Assembly (NCBI RefSeq): GCF_014596085.1
Contig: NZ_JACCJY010000044.1
Span: forward strand, 1 to 48,603
Origin: Azospirillum tabaci
Lineage (GTDB): Bacteria > Pseudomonadota > Alphaproteobacteria > Azospirillales > Azospirillaceae
Length of the DNA: 48,603 nucleotides
Reading direction: 5' to 3'
The notes beneath the pieces are model-generated. The model had not been told where the DNA came from. It saw nothing but the letters and a program-made list of their open reading frames with translations, and ran no database searches. The first letter of the stretch is position 1, and every line of letters begins with the position of its first letter. This document shows positions 16,198 through 24,694 of this stretch, in pieces. The translations under genes were made by a program, and so were the position numbers.

Positions 16198-18600
16198 ATG
16201 ACGATTGGAACGCGGATTGCGCTCGGTTTTGCGGCGGTCCTACTGATGACGGTTGCCGTGGCGTTCGTTGGTTGGAACAGCCTGCGCACCTACGCCGGAC
16301 GTGTCGATCTGGCGGCGCACACCGCCGAGCTGGACGCCCGATTGAAAACCGTGCGGATCGAGGAAGCCCGCTTCGTCACCGAGCGCGACGCCAAGGCCGC
16401 CGACAATGTTCCCGGTATGCTGGACCGGCTGCGCGACGAGGCGCAGGGCACGCGGTCCGCGCTGGAGGACGCCGGCAGCGTCCGGCTGGTGGACGAGATC
16501 CTGGCGGGCATCGCCGGCTATCGCAGCGCCTTCGCCAATTTCGTGGCCCAGGACAAGGAGGCGCGCGCCCGCACCCAGAGCATGGAAACCCGTGCCCAGG
16601 CCCTGCGGGAGATCGCGGAAAAGATCGGCAAGCAGCAGTCCGACCGCTACGACCAGAACATGATCAGCCTGAAGGACGCGGAGCACGCCGTGCGGCAGAG
16701 CCGCGACACCTCCGACCGCGCCGACCGGCTGATCGAGATGGTGCTGGAGGCGCGGCGCCTTCAGTCCGACTTCGCGCACACCCGCAACCCGGCCACGATG
16801 GCCGCCGCCGGGGAGGCCATCGCGGCGCTCCTGGCCAACGCCGAGGCCATCGAGAAGGATCTCGTCGGCACCAACGACGAGGAACTGGCCCAGCGGATCG
16901 TCACCATCGCCGGCGCCTACCGGATGGTGTTCGATCAAGCCCGCGGCGAGGGCGCCGGCGAGCCGGCCAGCGGCCGCATCCAGGCGCTGGATCGCCACGC
17001 CCACGAGATCCAGAACCTCGCCCACGAGATGCAGGAGAACCAGGCGATGGTCTCCAGCGCGCTCCAGGAGGCCGCGAATTTCGCCCAGAGCGAGGTGAAC
17101 GAGGCCGTCCAGCTGCGCGGCATCGCCATGCGCCTGATCCAGGGCGCGCAGTCCGCGATGCTGGGGCAGCGCGACTTCATCCTGATGAACGGGGAGGATG
17201 CCCGCGCCCGGGTGCATGGCGCGGTCAAGGAGACGCTGGCCCTCGCGACCCAGGCGGGAGCCGTGCTCGTCGATTCGGAAGGGCGCGCGTTGATCGCCGC
17301 CATCACCGAGGCGGCCCAGGCCTTCGACGGGGAGTTCGCCGCCCTCGTCACCACCAGCGAGAACCAGCGCGCCGCCTCCAAGACCATGGCCAAGGCGGCC
17401 GGCGACGTCAGCGAGCAGGTGGCCCGTCTTGTCTCCATCCAGCGCGACGACCGTGAGAACGGGCGGAGCGGGGCGGAGCTGATCATCATCATCGGCGCCG
17501 CCGTGGCGCTGGCGCTCGGCATGGTCATGGCCTGGATCATCGACCGCGCCATCACCCACCCGATGCACGCCATGACCAAGGCGATGGGGCGGTTGGCCGA
17601 AGGCGATCTGACGGTGGACATCCCCGGCGGCGACCGCAAGGACGAGCTGCGTGCCATGGCCGACGCGCTCAGCGTCTTCAAGGAGAACGCCCTGGAGATG
17701 CAACGCATGGAGGGCGAGCGGGAGGAGATGCGCCGGCAGATCGACGCCGACCGCCGCCGCACCATGAACGAGTTCGCCAACGGCTTCGAGCAGGCGGTGT
17801 CGGGCGTCGTCCTGTCGCTGACCGAGTCCGCCGGCAATCTGGGCCGCGACGCGCAGGAGATGTCGTCGGACGCCGCCCTGACCACCGCCAAGTCGAGCGC
17901 CGTCGCCGCGGCGTCGGAACAGGCGTCGAGCAACGTGCAGACCGTCGCGGCGGCGGCGGAGGAACTCTCCTCCTCCATCGCCGAGATTTCCCGCCAGCTC
18001 AACAGCAGTTCGCAGGTGGCGGTCGGCGCGGCGGCCAAGGCGACCGAGACCAACGGCATCGTCGAGGGGCTGGCCGAAGCGGCGCAGCGCATCGGGCAGG
18101 TGGTGGATCTGATCGGCGAGATCGCCGAGCAGACCAACCTGCTGGCCCTGAACGCGACCATCGAGGCGGCACGGGCCGGGGAGGCCGGCAAGGGCTTCGC
18201 CGTGGTGGCGACGGAGGTCAAGAACCTCGCCGGCCAGACCGCCAAGGCGACCGAGGAGATCTCCAGCCAGGTGGCGCAGATGCAGGCGGCGACGGGTGGG
18301 GCGGTGGGCGCCATCCGCACCATTTCCGACGCGGTCGGCACCATCAGCAGCACGGTCACCGAGATCGCCCGCGCCATGGAGCAGCAGGGTCTCGCCACCC
18401 GTGAGATCGCCCAGAACGTCAACCAGGCCGCCGAGGGCACGCAGGAGGTGATGCATCACATCGCCGAGGTGACCAACGCCGCCACCAAGACCGGCGGTGC
18501 CGCCGACGCGGTCCTGAGCGCCAGCCGCACGCTGGCCCGGCAGGCCGAGCATCTGCGGTCCGAGGTGCAGGGCTTCCTCAACAAGGTGCGAACCGCCTGA
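16198..18600 (+). CDS. Methyl-accepting chemotaxis protein with a long helical periplasmic sensor
   Basis: This 800-residue chemoreceptor has TM1 at about 8-28, a periplasmic region of about 397 residues, and TM2 (LIIIIGAAVALALGMVMAWI) at about 427-447. A HAMP domain (MTKAMGRLAEGDLTVDIPGG) and the cytoplasmic signalling domain follow. The hairpin tip is EIAEQTNLLALNATIEAARA then GEAGKGFAVVATEVKNLAGQ. The sensor is all-helical and resembles helical bimodular (HBM) domains, but is longer and appears to repeat a motif three times. The ligand is unknown. I chose the ATG at 16198 (GGGGGAG upstream, leads straight into TM1). An ATG at 16147 would add 17 hydrophilic residues. The gene has its own AT-rich upstream region and no chemotaxis neighbours. 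Confidence 0.9.
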   Translation: MTIGTRIALGFAAVLLMTVAVAFVGWNSLRTYAGRVDLAAHTAELDARLKTVRIEEARFVTERDAKAADNVPGMLDRLRDEAQGTRSALEDAGSVRLVDEILAGIAGYRSAFANFVAQDKEARARTQSMETRAQALREIAEKIGKQQSDRYDQNMISLKDAEHAVRQSRDTSDRADRLIEMVLEARRLQSDFAHTRNPATMAAAGEAIAALLANAEAIEKDLVGTNDEELAQRIVTIAGAYRMVFDQARGEGAGEPASGRIQALDRHAHEIQNLAHEMQENQAMVSSALQEAANFAQSEVNEAVQLRGIAMRLIQGAQSAMLGQRDFILMNGEDARARVHGAVKETLALATQAGAVLVDSEGRALIAAITEAAQAFDGEFAALVTTSENQRAASKTMAKAAGDVSEQVARLVSIQRDDRENGRSGAELIIIIGAAVALALGMVMAWIIDRAITHPMHAMTKAMGRLAEGDLTVDIPGGDRKDELRAMADALSVFKENALEMQRMEGEREEMRRQIDADRRRTMNEFANGFEQAVSGVVLSLTESAGNLGRDAQEMSSDAALTTAKSSAVAAASEQASSNVQTVAAAAEELSSSIAEISRQLNSSSQVAVGAAAKATETNGIVEGLAEAAQRIGQVVDLIGEIAEQTNLLALNATIEAARAGEAGKGFAVVATEVKNLAGQTAKATEEISSQVAQMQAATGGAVGAIRTISDAVGTISSTVTEIARAMEQQGLATREIAQNVNQAAEGTQEVMHHIAEVTNAATKTGGAADAVLSASRTLARQAEHLRSEVQGFLNKVRTA

Positions 18601-18724
18601 GCCGTCCTCCACGGGGCGTGTCCTCCATCGCGGGGGCGGGGCCGAAAAATCCCCCGGCCCGTCCCCGTTGCTTTCGCACGGGGCATCTGTTAAGCCGCGC
18701 CGTGCCTCACGGACGCGAGATCTC

Positions 18725-19960
18725 ATGGACTTCCCCTTGTCACAGCGCGATTCCACACGGGGGATTCCCGACGCGGTGCTGGCCGGTCTGGCCGGCGTCG
18801 CGGCGGTGGCGCTCGGCCCGCTGGCCTCAATCGCGCCGCGCGGGCTGCCGGTCTGGGCCATCCTGATCGCCCTGATCGGGTTGGCCGGTCTGGCCCGCCG
18901 CGACGCCCTGGGGCGGCTGCAACGGGCGATGCCCGGCACGGCGGTGGTTCTGGCCTTCCTGGCCCTGGCCTCGCTGTCCATCCTGTGGAGCCCGTCGCCG
19001 CGCGCCGGCCTGACGGTGGTGGAGATCGGCTACATCGGGTTCGGCGCCCTGGCCGGTGGGGCGTGGCTGTCCTCGCTGCCGGGGGTGGAGGCGCGGCGGC
19101 TGATCGGTCTGTTCCTGATCGGCGTGTTCGCCGGGGTTCTGCTGTTCGCGGTGGAAGCCGCCCTGGATTTCCCAGTGCACCGTTGGTGGAACCATGTGCC
19201 GGCCGGGACCGAGATCGCCGAGACCAACGTTCCCAAGCGCACCGCGGTGCTGCTCTGCCTGCTGGTCTGGCCGGCGGCGATGGCGCTCGACCGGGCCGGC
19301 CGGCGCGGGGCGGCGGTCGCGCTGCCGGCGATCTTCGCCGGCGCCTGCCTGCTGCTGACCAGCCGGTCGGCCATGCTGGGCATCGCCGCCGGCGGGGTGG
19401 CCTTCGCGCTGGCCGTCTGGTCGCCGCGGCTGGTTCGCGGGGTGTTGGCGGCGATCCTCGCGGTGGCCTTCACCTTCGTGCTGCCGCTGGCTCTGCTGTT
19501 CGACCGCGTGCTGAACCTGGATGGGGCTCCCTGGCTGTTTCGGTCCGCCCAGCATCGGGTGGAGATCTGGGGCATGGCGGCCAGCCGGGCGCTGGAGACG
19601 CCCGTCTTCGGGCAAGGCATCGACGCCTCGCGCGCGCTGGAGCCGGACGGGGCGGTGTCGCGTTTCGGCACGCTGACCGACAGCCTGCTGCCGCTGCATC
19701 CCCACAACGCCTTTCTGCAGGTCTGGTTGGAGCTTGGCGCCGTCGGCGCCGCGCTGGCTTTGGCGGTGACGCTGCTTCTGCTGTTCGGCACGGGGCGGAT
19801 GGAGCGGCGGCTGCAACCTTTCGCGCTGGCCTTGTTCGCGTCCGGCCTTGCCATGGCGAGCACGGCCTACGGGATCTGGCAGGCTTGGTGGATGGGCGGC
19901 ATGCTGGCCGCCGGCTTGATGCTCCGGTTGGCCGCCCGCACCCCGGCGGGGGGAGAGTAA
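18725..19960 (+). CDS. O-antigen ligase / polymerase family membrane protein (WaaL/Wzy_C)
   Basis: This 411-residue polytopic protein has about 10-12 hydrophobic segments. The Wzy_C hallmark LHPHNAFLQVWLELGAVGAA lies in a large periplasmic loop near residue 320. LLLTSRSAMLGIAAGG and FRSAQHRVEIWGMAASRALE upstream also fit the ligase family. It would transfer or polymerise undecaprenyl-linked glycan at the outer face of the inner membrane. Ligase and polymerase cannot be told apart by sequence alone. The ATG at 18725 is preferred for its position just before the first hydrophobic stretch, although the ribosome binding site is weak. A GT9 gene follows after 2 bp, suggesting an envelope-glycan operon. 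Confidence 0.88.
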   Translation: MDFPLSQRDSTRGIPDAVLAGLAGVAAVALGPLASIAPRGLPVWAILIALIGLAGLARRDALGRLQRAMPGTAVVLAFLALASLSILWSPSPRAGLTVVEIGYIGFGALAGGAWLSSLPGVEARRLIGLFLIGVFAGVLLFAVEAALDFPVHRWWNHVPAGTEIAETNVPKRTAVLLCLLVWPAAMALDRAGRRGAAVALPAIFAGACLLLTSRSAMLGIAAGGVAFALAVWSPRLVRGVLAAILAVAFTFVLPLALLFDRVLNLDGAPWLFRSAQHRVEIWGMAASRALETPVFGQGIDASRALEPDGAVSRFGTLTDSLLPLHPHNAFLQVWLELGAVGAALALAVTLLLLFGTGRMERRLQPFALALFASGLAMASTAYGIWQAWWMGGMLAAGLMLRLAARTPAGGE

Positions 19961-19962
19961 CC

Positions 19963-20901
19963 GTGGACAGCGGCACCGAATCCCGCCGCGTCCTGGTCAT
20001 CAAGCTGGGGGCCTTCGGCGACTTCATTCTCGCCCAGACCGCCTTTTCGGCCATCCGGCGGCACCACGCCGCCGATCATCTGACGCTGCTGACCCTGCCG
20101 TCCCTGGCGCCGCTCGCCCGCCTCAGCGGCCTGTTCGACGAGGTGCTGGAGGACCCGCGCGAGCGCTCGTTCGGCGCCTACCGGCGCGTCCGCCGACAGC
20201 TGCGTGCCGGACGCTTCGACCGGATCTACGATCTCCAGGCGCAACGGCGCACGGACCGCTACTGGTGGCTGCTCGCCCCCGGTCCCTGGCCGGAGTGGTC
20301 GGGCACGGCGTGGGGCGCCTCGCACCGCGACCAGTATCCGGGCCGCCGCAAGGTCCCGGCGACCGAGCGCTACATCCGGCAATTGGCCCCTTTCGGAATC
20401 GTGCCGGACGCGGTGCCGGATCTGTCCTGGCTCGATGCCGACATCGGCGGGTTCGGCATCGCCGCGCCCTATGCGCTGCTGATCCCCGGCTGCTCTCCCG
20501 GGCGGCCCGAAAAGCGCTGGCCGGTCGAACGCTACGGCGAACTGGCGTGCGCGCTGGCGACGCGTGGAATCACGCCGGTCGTTCTGGGCACGGCGATCGA
20601 GGCCGATCTTGCGCGGGTCATCATCGCCGCCTGCCCGCAGGCGGTGGACCTGACCAGCCGCACCAGCGTGCCTGAGATCGCCGGGCTGGCCCGCCGGGCC
20701 TGGGGGGCGGTCGGCAACGACACCGGGCCCACCCATCTGGTCGCCGCCGTCGGCTGCCCGACTCTGGGACTTTTCTGCGACGCCTCCATCCCCATCCAGG
20801 CCAATGGACCGCGCATGGTCGTTCACCATCGGCCGTCCTTCGCCGACATGGACGTGGCGGGTGTGCTGGCGGCGATGGACGCTCTTCCGCCGAACCGGTA
20901 G
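19963..20901 (+). CDS. Glycosyltransferase family 9 (ADP-heptose:LPS heptosyltransferase-like)
   Basis: This 312-residue cytosolic GT-B enzyme has the N-terminal KLGAFGDFILAQTAFSAIRR, a GD-x-I motif typical of GT9. The nucleotide-sugar domain has LLIPGCSPGRPEKRWPVERY and the C-terminal signature GNDTGPTHLVAAVGCPTLGL near residue 247. GT9 enzymes usually add heptose to the LPS core. The donor here is inferred from family only. The GTG start at 19963 has GGGGAGAG upstream and lies 2 bp after the O-antigen ligase stop, so the two are co-translated. The next gene begins 28 bp downstream. Confidence 0.9.
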   Translation: MDSGTESRRVLVIKLGAFGDFILAQTAFSAIRRHHAADHLTLLTLPSLAPLARLSGLFDEVLEDPRERSFGAYRRVRRQLRAGRFDRIYDLQAQRRTDRYWWLLAPGPWPEWSGTAWGASHRDQYPGRRKVPATERYIRQLAPFGIVPDAVPDLSWLDADIGGFGIAAPYALLIPGCSPGRPEKRWPVERYGELACALATRGITPVVLGTAIEADLARVIIAACPQAVDLTSRTSVPEIAGLARRAWGAVGNDTGPTHLVAAVGCPTLGLFCDASIPIQANGPRMVVHHRPSFADMDVAGVLAAMDALPPNR

Positions 20902-20929
20902 AGTGCCGGCCGGCTTTTCTCCAGGAGTC

Positions 20930-21934
20930 ATGAAGGATTTGAGCAGCCAGGACGCCAGCGCCATGCCCACCGAACCGGTCACCCTGCCCGAGGGAAAGCC
21001 GGGCGGGCGCCTGATGCTGCTTGCCAAGCTGGCGGTGACCCTGGCGGTTCTGGGCGTGCTGGGTGTCAAGGCGGACTGGCCGGCGCTGCTGGCGCGCGTT
21101 GCCGGAGCGGACCCGGTCTGGCTGGGCGCCGGTTTCCTGGCCAAATTTCTGTCGGTGGTCTGCGCTGCGGAGCGCTGGCGCGACTCCCTGTGGGCCGCGG
21201 GCGAACGGGTGTCGCATGGCTTGGCGATGCGGCTGATGTTCACCGGCCTGTTCTTCGGACAGGTGCTGCCGGGCGCGTTGGGCGGCGACGTGGTGCGCGG
21301 CTGGCTGACCTACCGGGGCGGGGCATCGTCCTCTGCCGTGGTGCTGGCGCTGGTGCTGGACCGGCTGCTGGCGCTGGTCGGCTGCATCCTGCTTCTGTTC
21401 CTCGGCCTGCCGCATCTCGTCGCCACCGCGCCGCCCTCGGTCGCCTGGGCCGGGCCGGTGGCGGTCGTTCTGCTCGCCGTCGGCCTTCTGGCGGGGCTCC
21501 AGGTGGACCGTATTCCTCTGCCGGGCATCCTGTTGCGCCCGCCGGTCCGGGCGGCGCAGGCGCAGGTGGCGCGGCTGCGCGGTGCCTTGTTCGGCCGGCC
21601 GGCGCTGGTCGGGCTGCTGCACAGCGCGGCGGTGCATCTGTGCACCATTTTCGCGGTGATCGCCTACGCCCAGGCGCTGGGCATCCCCGTCCGGGTCCTG
21701 GACGCGCTGGCCGTGGTTCCGATGACGATCTTCGCGGCGGCACTGCCCATCTCGTTGAACGGCTGGGGCGTGCGGGAAGGGGCCTTCGTCGCCGGCTTCG
21801 CGCTCTACGGCCTCGGCGCCACCGACGCGCTGGCCCTGTCGCTGATGATCGGGCTGTCGGTCACCCTGTCGTCCCTGCCCGGTGGCCTGCTCTGGCTCAG
21901 CCTGAAGGGTGCTAAAGAGGTTGGGCGGCCCTGA
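20930..21934 (+). CDS. YbhN/UPF0104 family membrane protein (lysylphosphatidylglycerol synthase-like TM domain)
   Basis: This 334-residue integral membrane protein has about seven or eight TM segments. The family motifs are GQVLPGALGGDVVRGWLTYR (around residue 108) and LPISLNGWGVREGAFVAGFA (around 275). The fold is that of the flippase domain of MprF and of AglD-like proteins, which often act with glycosyltransferases in envelope biosynthesis. No soluble synthase domain is attached. It follows the O-antigen ligase and GT9 genes in the same direction, which fits a role in lipid or lipid-linked sugar handling. The start is ATG 20930 (GGAG two bases upstream, short spacing); ATG 20963 is an alternative. 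The 3' end overlaps the convergent queG gene by 23 bp. Confidence 0.85.
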   Translation: MKDLSSQDASAMPTEPVTLPEGKPGGRLMLLAKLAVTLAVLGVLGVKADWPALLARVAGADPVWLGAGFLAKFLSVVCAAERWRDSLWAAGERVSHGLAMRLMFTGLFFGQVLPGALGGDVVRGWLTYRGGASSSAVVLALVLDRLLALVGCILLLFLGLPHLVATAPPSVAWAGPVAVVLLAVGLLAGLQVDRIPLPGILLRPPVRAAQAQVARLRGALFGRPALVGLLHSAAVHLCTIFAVIAYAQALGIPVRVLDALAVVPMTIFAAALPISLNGWGVREGAFVAGFALYGLGATDALALSLMIGLSVTLSSLPGGLLWLSLKGAKEVGRP

Positions 21935-22967
21935 GCCGGGCCAGCGCCCAGCCCGCGGCGTCCCGCACCACCTCGCTTGGGTCCTCCAAAAGGCGTTCGG
22001 CCACGGCGGCATGGCGCGGAGCGCCGCTGTTGCCCAGAGCCACCAGCACGTTGCGCACGAAACGGTCGCGCCCGATCCGCTTGATCGGCGAACCGCTGAA
22101 GACCTGCCGGAAGCCGGCGTCGTCCAGCTGCGCCAGATCGGCCAGCCGCGGCGCCGTCAGCTCCGCCCGCGGCAGGAAGGCCGCCTCACGCGAGCGCCGG
22201 GCAAACTTGTTCCAGGGGCAGGCGGCCAGACAGTCATCGCAGCCGTAGATGCGGTTGCCCATAAGGGGGCGCAGTTCCTCCGGGATCGGTCCCTTGTGCT
22301 CGATGGTCAGGTAGGAGATGCAGCGCCGCGCGTCCAGCTGGTTGGGGGCGGGGAAAGCGGCGGTGGGGCAGGCGTCCAGGCAACGCCGGCACTGGCCGCA
22401 GCGGTCCACCCCCGGCGGGTCCGGCGGAAGCTCCAGCGTCGTGTAGACCTCGCCGAGGAACAGCCAGGAGCCGTGGGACCGTGACACGAGGTTGGTGTGC
22501 TTGCCCTGCCAGCCCAGCCCGGCCTTCTCGGCCAGCGGCTTCTCCATCACCGGGGCGGTGTCGACGAAGACCTTCAACTCCGCCTTGAAGCGGTGGGCGA
22601 TCCACTGGCCCAGCGTCTTCAGCCGGCCCTTGATGAGGTCGTGGTAGTCGCGGTTCTTGGCATAGACCGACACGATGCCGCGGTCGGGATGCGCCAGCAG
22701 GGCGCGTGGGTCCTCCGCCGGGACGTAGCTGGTGCCGAGCGCGATGACGGTGCGCGCCTCCGCCCACAGGGCCTGGGGATGGACGCGGCGGTCGGCCTTG
22801 TCCTCCATCCAGCCCATGTCGCCGTGCCGGCCCTGGCGCAGGAATTCCGCCAGCCGCGCCTTGGCCTCCTCGCCCAACTCCGCCCGCGCGAAGCCGACCG
22901 CGTCGAAGCCCAGCGACAGAGCGCGGTCGCGGATGGCTTCACGGGTGGAGGTGTCTGGGTCGGGCAT
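21912..22967 (-). CDS. queG: Epoxyqueuosine reductase QueG
   Basis: This 351-residue enzyme catalyses the last step of queuosine synthesis, reducing epoxyqueuosine in tRNA with a cobalamin and two [4Fe-4S] clusters. The cluster ligands are clear. Cys190, 193, 196 and 200 lie in CGQCRRCLDACP. Cys216, 243, 246 and 250 lie in RRCISY and YGCDDCLAACPW. The N-terminal half has the DUF1730 region (KHTNLVSRSHGSWLFLGEVY), and the C-terminus is a HEAT-like tail ending RAAQPL. The ATG at 22967 opens MPDPDTSTREAIRDRALSLG, matching family length. Upstream read-through to 23117 is not supported. It is the distal gene of the queA-tgt-queF-queG group, separated from queF by 67 bp that hold a hairpin. Confidence 0.95.
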   Translation of the reverse strand: MPDPDTSTREAIRDRALSLGFDAVGFARAELGEEAKARLAEFLRQGRHGDMGWMEDKADRRVHPQALWAEARTVIALGTSYVPAEDPRALLAHPDRGIVSVYAKNRDYHDLIKGRLKTLGQWIAHRFKAELKVFVDTAPVMEKPLAEKAGLGWQGKHTNLVSRSHGSWLFLGEVYTTLELPPDPPGVDRCGQCRRCLDACPTAAFPAPNQLDARRCISYLTIEHKGPIPEELRPLMGNRIYGCDDCLAACPWNKFARRSREAAFLPRAELTAPRLADLAQLDDAGFRQVFSGSPIKRIGRDRFVRNVLVALGNSGAPRHAAVAERLLEDPSEVVRDAAGWALARLRAAQPL

Positions 22968-22987
22968 GGTGGTTTTGAACTGCTTAA

Positions 22988-23010
22988 CCCTCTCCCCTCC
23001 GGGGAGAGGG
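22988..23010. repeat. REP-like hairpin between queF and queG
   Basis: A perfect 10-bp stem, CCCTCTCCCC (22988-22997) and GGGGAGAGGG (23001-23010), has a 3-nt loop. It shares the CCCTCTCCC core with the elements at 5596-5736. On the minus (transcribed) strand no T run follows, so it looks more like an RNA-stability or attenuating hairpin than a terminator. It may lower queG expression relative to queF. Confidence 0.7.
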
Positions 23011-23034
23011 GGCTTTTGCTTGGGGTGGTCCGGA

Positions 23035-23499
23035 TCAGCCGCGGCCGCGGTAGGTCTGGACGTCCTGCGACGGAATCCACACGCCCTTCGGCGGCTCGCT
23101 GGTGGCATAGAACACATCGATGGGGATGCCGCCGCGCGGGTACCAGTAGCCGCCGATGCGCAGCCACACCGGCTTCAGCTCGTCGACCAGACGCTTGCCG
23201 ATGCCGACGGTGCAGGCCTCGTGGAAGGCGCCGTGGTTGCGGAAGCTGGTCAGGAACAGCTTGAGCGACTTGGATTCGACCAGCCACTCGCCCGGCACGT
23301 AGTCGATCACCAGATGGGCGAAGTCCGGCTGGCCGGTGATCGGGCAGAGCGAGGTGAACTCCGGCGCGGTGAAGCGCACGACGTAGTTCTCACCGGGGTT
23401 CGGGTTCGGCACGCGCTCCAGCACCGCCTCTTCCGGCGTCTTCGGCTGGACGGTGGCGCCGCCGAGCTGCGTCAGGCCAGAATAGATATTCTCAGACAT
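23035..23499 (-). CDS. queF: NADPH-dependent 7-cyano-7-deazaguanine (PreQ0) reductase QueF, short type
   Basis: This 154-residue enzyme of the unimodular QueF type reduces the nitrile PreQ0 to the amine PreQ1. The catalytic Cys52 and Asp59 lie in SLCPITGQPDFAHL. The QueF NADPH motif ESKSLK is at residues 75-80, followed by LFLTSFRNHGAFHEACT. The chain ends in a short basic YRGRG. The ATG at 23499 overlaps the 3' end of tgt by 8 bp, so translation is likely coupled. Together with the flanking genes it forms the late queuosine pathway. The early PreQ0 genes (queC, queD, queE) are not in this window. Confidence 0.96.
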   Translation of the reverse strand: MSENIYSGLTQLGGATVQPKTPEEAVLERVPNPNPGENYVVRFTAPEFTSLCPITGQPDFAHLVIDYVPGEWLVESKSLKLFLTSFRNHGAFHEACTVGIGKRLVDELKPVWLRIGGYWYPRGGIPIDVFYATSEPPKGVWIPSQDVQTYRGRG

Positions 23500-24694
23500 C
23501 GGCGGATTCCTTCTTCGCGGGCTTGGCCGGCTTGGCCGGCTTGGCCTTCAGGGAGGCCAGCGGGTCCTCGGTGGCCGGGACGTCGCCTTCGTTCAGGCGG
23601 GCTTCCAGCGCGCTCGCGACCTCCTCGAACCGGCCATCCTCGATGGCCTGCCGAAGCTCGGCCATCAGGTCCTGGTAGTAATGCAGGTTGTGCCAGGTCA
23701 GCAGCATCGGCCCCAGCATCTCGCCCGCCTTGAACAGGTGATGCAGATAAGCACGGCTGTGATTCATGCAAGCGGGGCAGCCGCACTCCTCGTCCAGCGG
23801 ACGCTCGTCGTGGGCGTGGCGGGCGTTGCGGATGTTGATGGTGCCGCGCCGCACGAAGGCCTGCCCCGTGCGGCCCGAGCGGGTGGGCATCACGCAGTCG
23901 AACATGTCGACTCCGCGCCGCACCGCGCCGATCAGGTCGCTGGGACGGCCCACGCCCATCAGGTAGCGCGGACGGTCCGTGACCATCAGCGGCTCGGTGA
24001 AGTCGAGCACGGTGAACATCGTCTCCTGGCCCTCGCCCACGGCCAGCCCGCCGATGGCGTAGCCATCGAAGCCGACCTCGGTCAGGGCCGCCACGCTCTC
24101 CGCCCGCAGGTCCGCGTAGACACCGCCCTGCACGATGCCGAACAGGCCGTAGCCGGGCCGCTCGACGAAGGCGTCCTTGCTGCGCTTCGCCCAGCGCATC
24201 GACAGGCGCATGGACGAAGCCGCCTGGGCCTCCGTCGCCGGGAAGGGGGTGCACTCGTCCAGGCACATGGTGATGTTGCTGTCCAGCAGATGCTGGATCT
24301 GGATGGAGCGCTCCGGCGTCAGATGGTGCTTGCTGCCGTCGAGGTGGGATTTGAAGGTCACCCCCTCCTCGGTCATGGTGCGCAGGTCCGACAGGGACAT
24401 CACCTGGAAACCGCCGCTGTCCGTCAGGATCGGCTTGTCCCAGTTCATGAAGCGGTGCAGCCCGCCCAACTGCCCGACGCGCTCCGCCGTGGGGCGCAGC
24501 ATCAGGTGGTAGGTGTTGCCCAGCAGGATTTCCGCGCCGGTGGACTTCACGGCGTCGCTGGTCATCGCCTTGACGGTGGCGGCGGTGCCCACGGGCATGA
24601 AGGCCGGGGTGTTGATGACGCCGTGCGCGGTGGAGACCCGGCCGCGCCGGGCGCGCCCGTCGGTCTTCAGAAGCTCGAACCCGATCCCGGTCAT
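23492..24694 (-). CDS. tgt: tRNA-guanine transglycosylase (Tgt)
   Basis: This 400-residue enzyme exchanges guanine-34 for PreQ1 in tRNAs with GUN anticodons. The general-base Asp92 is in LTDSGGFQVMSL, and the nucleophile Asp in GVDMFDCVMPTRSGRTGQA. The zinc site is in EECGCPACMNHSRAYLHHL. GNTYHLMLRP and YAIGGLAVGEGQ complete the signature. It has an unusual low-complexity tail of repeated Pro-Ala-Lys (KAKPAKPAKPAKK), encoded by a 9-bp tandem repeat at about 23520-23547, beyond the usual end of the fold. The ATG at 24694 shares one base with the queA TGA. The 3' end overlaps queF by 8 bp. Confidence 0.96.
   Translation of the reverse strand: MTGIGFELLKTDGRARRGRVSTAHGVINTPAFMPVGTAATVKAMTSDAVKSTGAEILLGNTYHLMLRPTAERVGQLGGLHRFMNWDKPILTDSGGFQVMSLSDLRTMTEEGVTFKSHLDGSKHHLTPERSIQIQHLLDSNITMCLDECTPFPATEAQAASSMRLSMRWAKRSKDAFVERPGYGLFGIVQGGVYADLRAESVAALTEVGFDGYAIGGLAVGEGQETMFTVLDFTEPLMVTDRPRYLMGVGRPSDLIGAVRRGVDMFDCVMPTRSGRTGQAFVRRGTINIRNARHAHDERPLDEECGCPACMNHSRAYLHHLFKAGEMLGPMLLTWHNLHYYQDLMAELRQAIEDGRFEEVASALEARLNEGDVPATEDPLASLKAKPAKPAKPAKKESADV

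Noticed and set aside
16240..18981. A 913-codon open frame on the minus strand opposite the chemoreceptor
   Set aside because: Its composition (Gly/His/Leu/Asp-rich, no motif) is typical of an antisense shadow. The plus-strand chemoreceptor is certain.
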